Shown: positions 1 to 5,568 of the stretch, in pieces
Layout: the number at the start of each line of letters is the position of its first letter
How positions within the stretch are numbered: the stretch's first letter is position 1
DNA from: an uncultured Oscillospiraceae bacterium
Lineage (GTDB): Bacteria; Bacillota; Clostridia; Oscillospirales; Oscillospiraceae
DNA: 5,643 nucleotides
NCBI GenBank assembly: GCA_934623545.1
Contig: CAKTVN010000115.1
Coordinates: 1-5,643, forward strand
Direction of reading: 5' to 3'
Position numbers and translations under genes: made by a program
The notes under the pieces: generated by a model
The model's input: the letters and a program-made list of their open reading frames with translations, nothing else
Database searches by the model: none
Told to the model about the DNA's origin: nothing

Positions 1-6
1 ATCAAC

Positions 7-124
7 GGCTGTGGACGGCGAAAGATTTTTCGTCAAGACAAGGTTTGAAAAATGGCGGAATACTTTGTGTATTTCCCGTTTCTCGAACCGCTGGATTGGC
101 GGAAAAGATCCGTCGTCCGCGGTC
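7..124 (+). repeat. Long imperfect palindrome, possible structured RNA or dispersed hairpin repeat
   Basis: Two arms fold around a 5-base loop at 64-68. The inner stem pairs 42-63 with 69-89, with one bulge and one mismatch. The outer stem pairs roughly 7-36 with 96-124, with a few bulges; for example, 14-17 (GACG) pairs with 114-117 (CGTC). About nine of the imperfect positions are G-U pairs when read as plus-strand RNA, against one A-C, so the plus-strand transcript should fold better than the minus. I see no convincing gene in it. It may be a small mobile hairpin element or the 3' structure of a transcript entering from the left. Its copy number in the genome cannot be judged here. Confidence 0.5.
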
Positions 125-145
125 GGGGATTTATTCAGAGGTTCC

Positions 146-171
146 CTTGTCAAAAAGACTTTTTTGACAAG
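146..171. repeat. Perfect 11-bp inverted repeat with 4-base loop
   Basis: CTTGTCAAAAA (146-156) is followed by the loop GACT and then its exact complement at 161-171. It lies four bases past the U-tract side of the rny terminator. No run of T follows it on either strand outside the stem, so it is not a classic terminator by itself. It could back up termination from rny or be the tail of the neighbouring palindromic element. Confidence 0.5.
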
Positions 172-174
172 CTC

Positions 175-197
175 AAAAAGCCCGCCTTGCGGCGGGC
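175..197 (-). terminator. Rho-independent terminator of rny
   Basis: On the minus strand a perfect 7-bp stem GCCCGCC/GGCGGGC with a GCAA tetraloop (180-197) is followed by TTTTT (179-175). It begins 8 bases after the rny stop codon, the expected place for its terminator. On the plus strand the stem is followed by TTTT, so it may also stop rightward transcripts. Confidence 0.9.
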
Positions 198-205
198 TTT
201 TGCTT

Positions 206-1759
206 TTATTTCGCGTAATCGACTGCCTTCGTTTCGCGGATGACATTGATCTTGATCTGACCCGGATATTCCAGCTCGGACTCGATCTTGCGTGCAAGGT
301 CGTGCGCCAGCAGGATCATGCTGTCCTCGGAAACCTCCTCGGGCTTGACCATGATGCGGACCTCGCGCCCCGCCTGAATGGCATAGGACTTGTCGACGCC
401 CGGGAAGGAATTGGTCAGCTCCTCGAGCTTCTCGAGCCGGCGGATGTAATTCTCAACATTTTCGCGTCTTGCACCGGGGCGTGCAGCGGAAATGGCGTCC
501 GCCGCCTGAACGAGGCAGGCGATGATCGACTGCGGCTCCACATCGCCGTGGTGCGCCTCGATCGCGTTGATGACGATGGGGTTCTCCTTGTACTTGCGTG
601 CAAGCTCCACGCCCAGCTGGACATGGCTGCCCTCCATCTCGTGGTCGACGGATTTGCCGAGATCGTGCAGCAGACCCGCGCGCTTGGCAAGCGTCACATC
701 CACGCCCAGCTCGCTTGCGAGCAGACCGGCGATGTGCGCGACCTCGATGGAATGGTTCAGCACGTTCTGACCGTAGGATGTGCGGTACTTCTGCCGCCCG
801 AGCAGCTTGATGAGCTCCGGATGCAGGTTGTGGACACCGGTCTCAAACGTTGCGCGTTCGCCCTCGAGCTTGATCGTATGATCGACCTCGCGGCGTGCCT
901 TTTCAACCATATCCTCGATGCGGGTGGGATGGATACGACCGTCGGCGATGAGCTTTTCAAGCGCCAGCCGCGCCACCTCCCGGCGCACCGGGTCAAACGA
1001 GGAGACGGTGATCGCCTCCGGCGTGTCGTCGATGATGAGATCGACGCCCGTGATGGTCTCGAGCGTGCGGATGTTGCGACCCTCGCGTCCGATGATGCGC
1101 CCCTTCATTTCGTCGTTGGGGAGCGGTACGACAGACACGGTCGCCTCTGCCGCATGGTCTGCGGCGCAGCGCTGAATGGCGGTCGTAATGATCTCGCGCG
1201 CCTTCTGGTCTGCCTCCTCCTTCATCTGCGACTCGATCTCCTTGATCTTCATCGCCGTTTCGTGACGGACCTCGGACTCGACGTTGTTCAGAAGGTAGGT
1301 CTTCGCCTCCTCCTGTGTCATGCCGCTGATCTTCTCCAGCATTTCCATCTGGCTCTTCTTGATCCTGGCGGCTTCCTCCTGCTGCTGCTGTACGGCAGCG
1401 ACCCGCTTTGCAAGCTCCTCTTCCTTCTTCTCGTGAAGGTCCAGCTTCTTGTCGAGCGATTCTTCCTTCTGCTGGAGCCGGCGCTCCTGCTTCTGCAGCT
1501 CGTTTCTGCGCTCCTTGTTTTCCTGTTCGGTACGCGTTTTATGGATCTCTTCCTTGGCTTCAAGCAGCATCTCGCGCTTCTTGTTTTCGCCGCCCTTGAT
1601 GGCTTCGTTGATGATGCGCTTTGCCTCTTCTTCGGCGCTTCCGATCTCCTTCTCGGCGACCTTTTTGCGGTACGTAATGCCGAGAACGAAGAACAGCACG
1701 CCGCCGACGATGAAACCGGCTGCGATACCAAGGAGGAAGGTGATCAGATCAAAATCCAT
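206..1759 (-). CDS. rny: Ribonuclease Y, membrane-anchored endoribonuclease
   Basis: RNase Y begins mRNA decay in many Firmicutes by single-strand endonucleolytic cleavage at the inner face of the membrane. The 517-residue product has the full family layout and usual length. It has an N-terminal membrane helix (about residues 5-28), a long charged coiled coil (30-195) and a KH RNA-binding domain with the [12 protein letters not shown] motif (220-231). The HD phosphohydrolase domain shows H336, the H365-D366 pair in LLHDLGK, the histidines of EAHHGD and D421 just before [12 protein letters not shown] conserved C-terminal domain follows. I chose the ATG at 1759 because the in-frame GTG at 1774 overlaps the Shine-Dalgarno sequence. 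The gene stands alone, with its own promoter (1880-1908) and terminator. All key residues are present. Function follows from family knowledge. Confidence 0.97.
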   Translation of the reverse strand: MDFDLITFLLGIAAGFIVGGVLFFVLGITYRKKVAEKEIGSAEEEAKRIINEAIKGGENKKREMLLEAKEEIHKTRTEQENKERRNELQKQERRLQQKEESLDKKLDLHEKKEEELAKRVAAVQQQQEEAARIKKSQMEMLEKISGMTQEEAKTYLLNNVESEVRHETAMKIKEIESQMKEEADQKAREIITTAIQRCAADHAAEATVSVVPLPNDEMKGRIIGREGRNIRTLETITGVDLIIDDTPEAITVSSFDPVRREVARLALEKLIADGRIHPTRIEDMVEKARREVDHTIKLEGERATFETGVHNLHPELIKLLGRQKYRTSYGQNVLNHSIEVAHIAGLLASELGVDVTLAKRAGLLHDLGKSVDHEMEGSHVQLGVELARKYKENPIVINAIEAHHGDVEPQSIIACLVQAADAISAARPGARRENVENYIRRLEKLEELTNSFPGVDKSYAIQAGREVRIMVKPEEVSEDSMILLAHDLARKIESELEYPGQIKINVIRETKAVDYAK

Positions 1760-1772
1760 AGTTTGCGGACAC

Positions 1773-1779
1773 ACCTCCT
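1773..1779 (-). promoter_or_regulatory. Ribosome binding site of rny, widely spaced
   Basis: The minus strand reads AGGAGGT at 1779-1773, a near-perfect Shine-Dalgarno sequence. It is 13 bases from the ATG at 1759, longer than usual. The only other in-frame start, GTG at 1774, sits within this element, so the ATG is preferred. Confidence 0.75.
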
Positions 1780-1830
1780 GTTCTTCTGTAATTAGGTTTT
1801 CAAAAAATGCGATGAATCAGTCAAGCCCGG

Positions 1831-1854
1831 CGCGAACGTCCCCTAATGCTCGCG
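1831..1854 (-). other. Small hairpin in the rny 5' leader
   Basis: In the predicted leader RNA (about 114 bases from the inferred start near 1873 to the ATG), CGCGAGC (1854-1848) can pair with GTTCGCG (1837-1831), with one G-U pair and a 10-base loop. It could affect leader stability or autoregulation by RNase Y, but this is only a short predicted stem. Confidence 0.3.
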
Positions 1855-1879
1855 GCAGACCATACAAATCCTACGATAT

Positions 1880-1908
1880 ATTGTATCGTTTTCGCAGTGC
1901 CGTGTCAA
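1880..1908 (-). promoter_or_regulatory. Sigma-A-type promoter of rny
   Basis: On the minus strand a consensus -35 TTGACA (1908-1903) is separated by exactly 17 bp from a -10 TACAAT (1885-1880). Transcription should start near 1873, giving a leader of about 114 bases. The -10 is embedded in a 15-bp near-palindrome (1874-1888). Confidence 0.85.
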
Positions 1909-1985
1909 GAAAGAATTGTGCAATCTGCCCGCTGCACGCCGCTGAAATCGGTCATTTTTGACAGAACACCGAACCGGAGGCACGG

Positions 1986-2026
1986 AAAAACCGCACCTTC
2001 CCCGGCGTTCCGGGAAAAGTGCGGTT
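1986..2026 (-). terminator. Rho-independent terminator of bioY
   Basis: The arms AACCGCAC (1989-1996) and GTGCGGTT (2019-2026) are perfect complements. They continue inward through CTTCCCCGG and CCGGGAAAAG with a bulge, leaving a short CGTT loop. On the minus strand the stem runs into TTTTT (1990-1986). It starts about 32 bases after the bioY stop, so bioY is probably a single-gene transcript that does not read into rny. Confidence 0.9.
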
Positions 2027-2057
2027 GACTTTCCAAGCAAAATGTGGCAGTCTACAA

Positions 2058-2615
2058 TTACGAATCGGCTCCTGCGCTCTGCACCGCCTTCGGCAGCCGC
2101 CGCTCGATCGCGACGCACAGAAGGCTTCCGAGGACGATCTTCAGCATATCGCCCGGCAGATAGATCAGCATTCCGCTGCGGATGACCTGCCAGAAGGTCA
2201 GCCCCTTGCCGAGATAGCCGTTGGCGATCAGCGCCATATACGGCACGCCGATGGCATAGAGCACGGCGAGCCCCGCCAGCATTGCAAGCGCCGTGCGCCA
2301 AAAGCGCAGCGGGCGCTTTGTGAGCGTCCCGATCACCCACGCGCACGGGATGAGCCCGACAAGGAAGCCGAACGTCGGCTGAAGTACATACGAAAATCCG
2401 CCGCCAAGCGCGAAGATCGGCACGCCGACCAAACCCAGCAGCACATAGACCGCCTGCGAAGCCGCGCCGTATTTTCGTCCGAGCAGCACGCCCGCCATTG
2501 CAGTGAAGAAAAACTGGAGCGTGATGGCGGCAAGCGGGAACGGGATCTTCAAAAATGCGCCGATCGCGGTCAGCGCGGCAAACAGGGCGGTCAAAATCAG
2601 GTCACGCGGTTTCAT
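2058..2615 (-). CDS. bioY: BioY, biotin-binding S component of an ECF transporter
   Basis: BioY is a small integral membrane protein that binds biotin and delivers it to the ATP-driven ECF module (EcfA1, EcfA2, EcfT), which is not in this window. The 185-residue product is almost entirely hydrophobic, with about six membrane segments. It carries the family signatures GLVGVPIFALGGG (61-73), followed by PTFGFLVG (80-87), and a late LPGDMLKIVLG (153-163). I chose the ATG at 2615, six bases after GAGAGG (2627-2622). The ATG at 2621 abuts that site with no gap, so it is unlikely. The gene is divergent from birA, with a BirA operator at its inferred transcription start, so it should be repressed when biotin is abundant. 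No biosynthetic bio genes are visible here. Confidence 0.95.
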   Translation of the reverse strand: MKPRDLILTALFAALTAIGAFLKIPFPLAAITLQFFFTAMAGVLLGRKYGAASQAVYVLLGLVGVPIFALGGGFSYVLQPTFGFLVGLIPCAWVIGTLTKRPLRFWRTALAMLAGLAVLYAIGVPYMALIANGYLGKGLTFWQVIRSGMLIYLPGDMLKIVLGSLLCVAIERRLPKAVQSAGADS

Positions 2616-2629
2616 AGGCATCCTCTCTA

Positions 2630-2662
2630 TTGTAAACTAATTTTCTCGTTTGAGGTTTACAA
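2630..2662. promoter_or_regulatory. BirA operator (biotin-responsive)
   Basis: Half-sites TTGTAAACT (2630-2638) and GGTTTACAA (2654-2662) are separated by 15 bases. This matches the widely conserved BirA recognition pattern, TTGTAAACC and its complement about 15 bases apart. The dyad extends outward to 15-base arms with one mismatch (2623-2637 and 2655-2669). It covers the inferred bioY transcription start and the -35 of the proposed birA promoter. Dimeric BirA-biotinyl-AMP is the expected ligand. Confidence 0.95.
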
Positions 2663-2685
2663 TCGAGAGTATAGCATGATACAAT
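2656..2685 (+). promoter_or_regulatory. Proposed birA promoter, -35 inside the BirA operator
   Basis: TTTACA (2656-2661) and TACAAT (2680-2685) each match the sigma-A consensus at five of six bases, with an 18-bp spacer. Transcription would start near 2692, giving a leader of about 150 bases. The -35 is part of the right operator half-site, so a bound BirA dimer should block it. The match could be partly fortuitous because the half-site itself resembles a -35. Confidence 0.55.
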
Positions 2686-2696
2686 GCAAATAGCAA
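2668..2696 (-). promoter_or_regulatory. Promoter of bioY with extended -10
   Basis: On the minus strand TTGCTA (2696-2691) is 17 bp from TATACT (2673-2668), which is preceded by TGC as in an extended -10. Transcription should begin near 2661, inside the BirA operator, so bound BirA would block initiation. The leader would be about 46 bases. Confidence 0.8.
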
Positions 2697-2711
2697 GTGT
2701 TTTCTGCGGGT

Positions 2712-2809
2712 GCGCGGCAAAAATGCGGCAAGCGTGCAACAGTCGTGCAACGAGAATGCAACAGCGTGCAGCAAAAATACGACGCCAGCACGAAAAACGT
2801 GCAACGTGA
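2712..2809. repeat. Degenerate 11-bp tandem repeat in the birA leader
   Basis: Nine consecutive units with a rough RTGCRRC core start at 2712, 2723, 2734, 2745, 2756, 2766, 2777, 2788 and 2799. All are 11 bases apart except one 10-base step. The clearest copies are GTGCAAC at 2734, 2745 and 2799, ATGCAAC at 2756, GTGCAGC at 2766 and ATGCGGC at 2723. The units at 2777 and 2788 are weak. CACGAAAAAC also occurs twice (2789-2798 and 2810-2819). The period is one DNA helical turn and is not a multiple of three, so it does not reflect coding. Function is unknown. Confidence 0.6.
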
Positions 2810-2844
2810 CACGAAAAACACCCATCCGATCGGAGGTTTTTGCG

Positions 2845-3825
2845 ATGAAAGAGAAGGTTTTGGAGCTTCTGCGCACGGCGCAGGGCGAGCTCTCCGGCGA
2901 GCAGATCAGCCGCGCGCTCGGCGTCTCCCGCGCGGCGGTATGGAAGGCGATCGAGCAGCTCCGGCAGGACGGCTTTGAGATCGCGGCGTCCACCCGGCGC
3001 GGCTACCGCCTGACCTTCGCCCCGGATACACTCAGCGCCGCGCGCATCGCCGCGCGACTGGAGGGGCACCCCTGGAGCGCACAGCTGCACGTCATGGACA
3101 GCGTTGATTCGACCAACAATTATCTCAAGGCGCTCGCGGCGCAGGGCGCGCCGGACGGGACCTCCGCCATCGCGGACCGGCAGACCGCCGGGCGCGGACG
3201 GCGCGGGCGGAGCTTCTTCTCTCCGGAAGGACAGGGGCTCTATCTCAGCGTGCTGCTGCGCCCGCAGGCGCGCCCGGATCAGCTGATGCACCTGACCGCG
3301 ATGAGCGCCGTCGCGGCGAGCCGCGCGGTCGCCTCCGTCTGTGGGCGGAGACCCGGCATCAAGTGGACGAACGATCTGGTGTTCGGCACGCGCAAGCTCG
3401 CCGGGATCCTGACGGAGCTTTCCGTCGTAGCGGAGACGATGGAGACGGATTATGTCGTCGTCGGCATCGGCGTCAACTGCGCACAGAGCGCCTTCCCTGA
3501 GGAGCTGCGCGAGATCGCGACATCCATCCGCATGGAGTGCGGCACGCCGGTCGACCGCTGCGCATTGGCGGCGGCGCTCCTGCGCGAATTTTCGCGGATG
3601 GAGGACGCGCTCATGACGCAGCGCGACGCATGGCTCCGGGAATTTGCCGAAAACTGCGTGACGATCGGCAGAGACGTGCGCATTCTGCGCGCGGGGACGG
3701 AGCGCGCCGCCCATGCCGACGGCATCGGCCCGGAGGCGGAGCTGCTCGTGACCTATCCGGATGGGACGAAGGACGCCGTGACGTCCGGCGAGGTCTCCGT
3801 CCGTGGAATGTATGGGTATCTGTAA
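2845..3825 (+). CDS. birA: BirA, biotin-protein ligase and biotin repressor
   Basis: BirA makes biotinyl-AMP from biotin and ATP and transfers biotin to a lysine of carboxylase carrier domains; with bound biotinyl-AMP it dimerises on its operator. The 326-residue product is normal for the two-function class. It has an N-terminal winged helix (about 1-58), with the recognition region near GVSRAAVWKAIEQL. The ligase domain shows SVDSTN (86-91), the ATP/biotin loop GRGRRGRSFFSP (116-127), KWTNDL (173-178), KLAGIL (184-189) and GIGVN (207-211). The C-terminal SH3-like domain ends in GEVSVRGMYGY. The motif usually written KWPND has T in place of P here. The start is ATG 2845, with GGAGG (2832-2836) eight bases upstream. 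Upstream in-frame codons to 2710 encode polar sequence overlapping the leader repeat and are rejected. It is divergent from bioY. Confidence 0.96.
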   Translation: MKEKVLELLRTAQGELSGEQISRALGVSRAAVWKAIEQLRQDGFEIAASTRRGYRLTFAPDTLSAARIAARLEGHPWSAQLHVMDSVDSTNNYLKALAAQGAPDGTSAIADRQTAGRGRRGRSFFSPEGQGLYLSVLLRPQARPDQLMHLTAMSAVAASRAVASVCGRRPGIKWTNDLVFGTRKLAGILTELSVVAETMETDYVVVGIGVNCAQSAFPEELREIATSIRMECGTPVDRCALAAALLREFSRMEDALMTQRDAWLREFAENCVTIGRDVRILRAGTERAAHADGIGPEAELLVTYPDGTKDAVTSGEVSVRGMYGYL

Positions 3826-3902
3826 GCCCGAACAAGCCTTCTGACCGCCGCGCCCCGCAGGTGGCGCGCAAATCAAAGCCGCGATCAGCCTGATACAGAC
3901 AG

Positions 3903-3929
3903 CCCCCGCCGTTTCCATAACGGCGGGGG
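3903..3929. terminator. Strong hairpin between convergent genes, probable bidirectional terminator
   Basis: An 11-bp perfect stem, CCCCCGCCGTT (3903-3913) with its complement at 3919-3929, closes a 5-base loop. It sits between the birA stop at 3825 and the lipoprotein gene end at 3963, where a shared terminator is expected. The following sequence on the plus strand is AAATATATTT and there is no T run on the minus strand, so it is not a textbook intrinsic terminator. A weaker 6-bp stem (3849-3854 with 3863-3868) lies nearer birA. Confidence 0.5.
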
Positions 3930-3962
3930 AAATATATTTCGTGCCGCGAGCGCGGCGGCTCC

Positions 3963-5120
3963 CTACGGCAGCGGCGCGGAAAGGGCGATCTCTTCTCCCG
4001 CTTCGTTTGCGAGATGGAACTGCGCGCCGCCGTCATAGAACAGCGTCCACGGTCCCGACGTCAGAAACGCGGCTTTCGCCGCCTCGTCCGCGCGAAGCTC
4101 GTTCAGAAACGGTCGGAATGCGTTTTTAAGGTCATAGGCAAGGCGCATATCGTCAAACGAAAAGACCGGGCGCGGTCCGTCCCACGGCAGAAAGTCCTCG
4201 GCTTCCTCACTGTAGAGCGCCGAGGCGAGAAAGCCGCGCAGCAGCGTCTGCCCTTCGAGCTTCATGACGCTTTCGTCAAACACCACACCAGCAAGCGCCC
4301 GGAACGCCTCGTCGTTCGTCACGGCGGGCAGGTCCTCTTCGCGAAAGAGCATCGCCCCGCGCATCGTGTCATGCGCGTAATAGATGCTCGCGCCGTTCTC
4401 CGGGTCGAGCGCCGTGAGCGCCAGATCCCCGTCCGGGGCAAGGCTCGCGCGCCAGCCGGTGCCGGAGGAAAAGTCCCGCAGGCGCTGTTCATACTGCTCC
4501 TGCAAGCGCGTGCGCGCCTCCTCCGAAGCGTCTTCGGCGCAGGGCGCCCAGTCGAGCGTGTACAGGAGGAGGTCCTCGCCCAGCAGACCGGCGTCCTCCA
4601 TGCCGGGCTCCCAGTAAAACGCCGCCGTACACGAAAGCCTGTCCGGATGCCCGCCGGCATCATATTTCCAGAATTGCAGCTCTAAGCCGTACCGCTTCGT
4701 GTCGATCAGCCAGAACGCGTCGTCCATGAACGTATCCTCCGAATACGCGCAAAGCGCCCGCTCAAAGACCTCCATCGCGGAGGAAAAATCCTCCGACGGC
4801 GCATCCGCTTCTATGCCGAGCGCCCGCAAATGCCAGCGTGCGCTGTCCTCCATCCGGCACGTGCAGACCGTGGCATAAAACAGGCGCGCATCGAGCGCCT
4901 GCCGCTCCTGCTCCGTGCGGGCTGTCTCGGGCGTCGACAGATCGGGTATTTCTTCCGGCTCCGTCGGCTGCTCCGAAGTCTGTTCCGGCGTCTCCTGTGC
5001 GGCTTCCGGCGTTTCCTCCATGACCTCCGGCTCCGGCAGCTGGGTGTCCGGCTGCTGCCTCTGACAGCCGGTGAGTATCAACAGCGCCAGCAGCGCAGCA
5101 AGAAGTGCGTTCTTTTTCAT
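3963..5120 (-). CDS. Putative secreted lipoprotein of unknown function
   Basis: I do not recognise the family. The 385-residue product starts with a lipoprotein signal: KK near the start, a hydrophobic stretch (5-15) and the lipobox LTGC, placing the lipidated cysteine at residue 19. A Pro/Glu/Thr/Gln-rich acidic linker (20-72) follows, typical of a flexible tether holding a domain away from the membrane. Residues 73-385 look like an acidic globular region rich in aromatic residues, with five further cysteines (86, 88, 124, 164, 194) and no catalytic motif I can name. The start is supported by AAAGGGGGA at 5134-5126, five bases upstream of the ATG. It appears to be a single-gene unit with its own promoter, converging on birA. 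It probably faces the outside of the cell membrane; any binding or sensing role would be a guess. Confidence 0.85.
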   Translation of the reverse strand: MKKNALLAALLALLILTGCQRQQPDTQLPEPEVMEETPEAAQETPEQTSEQPTEPEEIPDLSTPETARTEQERQALDARLFYATVCTCRMEDSARWHLRALGIEADAPSEDFSSAMEVFERALCAYSEDTFMDDAFWLIDTKRYGLELQFWKYDAGGHPDRLSCTAAFYWEPGMEDAGLLGEDLLLYTLDWAPCAEDASEEARTRLQEQYEQRLRDFSSGTGWRASLAPDGDLALTALDPENGASIYYAHDTMRGAMLFREEDLPAVTNDEAFRALAGVVFDESVMKLEGQTLLRGFLASALYSEEAEDFLPWDGPRPVFSFDDMRLAYDLKNAFRPFLNELRADEAAKAAFLTSGPWTLFYDGGAQFHLANEAGEEIALSAPLP

Positions 5121-5161
5121 GGTCTTCCCCCTTTCACCATAATTCGCGGCTTTCTGCTGTC

Positions 5162-5170
5162 AGTATAGCA
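5162..5170 (-). promoter_or_regulatory. Extended -10 promoter of the lipoprotein gene
   Basis: The minus strand reads TGCTATACT (5170-5162), the same extended -10 as in front of bioY, about 40 bases upstream of the ATG. No good -35 is seen at 17-18 bp, where only A/T-rich sequence is present. The TGC extension may compensate. Confidence 0.6.
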
Positions 5171-5255
5171 TAAAAACGCTGGAAAAATTTCTTAATTTTT
5201 CTGAAGCAGCGGGTGCGTTTGGCATAGATCGGAGCGCAGCTGCGCAGGGTATCGT

Positions 5256-5292
5256 AAAATCGGCGGTCTTCCCGCAAAGATCGCCGATTTTT
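5256..5292. terminator. Bidirectional rho-independent terminator hairpin
   Basis: A 15-bp stem (5256-5270 with 5277-5291) with one G-T pair closes the 6-base loop CCCGCA. The plus strand ends the stem in TTTTT and the minus strand in TTTT. It lies between the tRNA genes and the lipoprotein gene and could stop leftward read-through from the tRNAs. No plus-strand gene precedes it closely. Between it and the lipoprotein promoter (5171-5255) I see only a 12-bp palindrome, GCGCAGCTGCGC, at 5234-5245. Confidence 0.7.
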
Positions 5293-5350
5293 GTGGATCT
5301 GCTTTTTCTGCGGGAAAGTCCCTGTCGCTAAGAGCCGCCGCCCGAATCTA

Positions 5351-5441
5351 CTTCTTCACTTTTCACTTTTACTTATTACTTTCCAAAAAATCCGATGCAG
5401 GCAATGGAAAAAGTAATAGTGAATCGTGAAAAGTGAATAAG
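5351..5441. repeat. A/T-rich imperfect inverted repeat, possibly a miniature mobile element
   Basis: The left arm (about 5351-5384) and right arm (about 5406-5441) are imperfect complements. The best blocks are TTCACTTTTCAC (5355-5366) against 5426-5437, and TATTACTTTCC (5374-5384) against 5406-5418 with two extra bases. The arms are built of short CACTTTT-like units, unlike the GC-rich neighbourhood. The enclosed loop starts with AAAAAATCCG, which is repeated at 5443-5452 in the tRNA terminator. It encodes no credible protein. Confidence 0.5.
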
Positions 5442-5442
5442 T

Positions 5443-5476
5443 AAAAAATCCGAACGCAGTTGCGTCCGGATTTTTT
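5443..5476 (-). terminator. Rho-independent terminator of the tRNA operon
   Basis: On the minus strand, 5476-5461 pairs with 5458-5443 over 16 bases around a very tight loop. The single imperfection is a G-U pair on this strand (A-C on the other), and the stem ends in TTTTTT (5448-5443). The stem begins at the last base of the tRNA-Tyr CCA end, so almost no 3' trailer exists. Confidence 0.85.
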
Positions 5477-5560
5477 GGTGGGGGAAGGTGGATTCGAACC
5501 ACCGAAGTCACTGACAACAGATTTACAGTCTGCCCCCTTTGGCCGCTCGGGAATTCCCCC
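5476..5560 (-). tRNA. tRNA-Tyr (anticodon GTA)
   Basis: This 85-base gene has a 7-bp acceptor stem, GGGGGAA with TTCCCCC, and discriminator A followed by an encoded CCA. The anticodon stem GCAGA/TCTGT carries the loop CTGTAAA, which reads GTA. It has a long variable arm, as expected for bacterial tRNA-Tyr, and the T-arm GGTGG-TTCGAAT-CCACC. It lies 8 bases downstream of tRNA-Thr on the same strand and is probably co-transcribed with it. Confidence 0.97.
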
Positions 5561-5568
5561 ATATTATT

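Noticed and set aside
52..243. 63-codon plus-strand frame
   Set aside because: It is made of palindrome arms, the hairpin and the rny terminator read as codons; there is no ribosome binding site and it overlaps the end of rny.
1760..1774. GTG start adding five residues to RNase Y
   Set aside because: This start codon overlaps the AGGAGGTG ribosome binding site, and the usual family N-terminus begins at the following ATG.
11..1795. 594-codon plus-strand open frame opposite rny
   Set aside because: It runs antisense across a complete, canonical RNase Y gene. Its product is low-complexity Leu/Asp/Arg-rich sequence with no domain and no ribosome binding site. It reflects GC-rich codon usage on the real strand.
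2616..2621. ATG at 2621 as the bioY start
   Set aside because: It directly abuts the GAGAGG ribosome binding site with no spacing; the ATG at 2615 has a six-base gap.
2019..2693. 224-codon plus-strand frame opposite bioY
   Set aside because: It is antisense to a clear BioY gene, runs through the terminator and operator, and has charged low-complexity content.
2710..2844. N-terminal extension of BirA by 45 residues
   Set aside because: The extension is polar, overlaps the 11-bp repeat and has no ribosome binding site, while the ATG at 2845 is preceded by GGAGG at good spacing and starts the winged helix normally.
2616..2845. Riboswitch in the bioY-birA gap
   Set aside because: No known riboswitch pattern is recognisable; control is explained by the BirA operator.
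2602..3918. 438-codon minus-strand frame opposite birA
   Set aside because: It is antisense to birA, Arg/Ala-rich, and spans the promoters and operator; a GC-rich shadow.
4014..4685. 223-codon plus-strand frame opposite the lipoprotein gene
   Set aside because: It is Arg-rich and has no ribosome binding site or domain. The opposite strand has a lipobox, a good ribosome binding site and a promoter.
5356..5562. 68-codon minus-strand frame containing SVVRIHLPP
   Set aside because: It is a translation of tRNA-Tyr and its terminator, a well-known type of spurious prediction.
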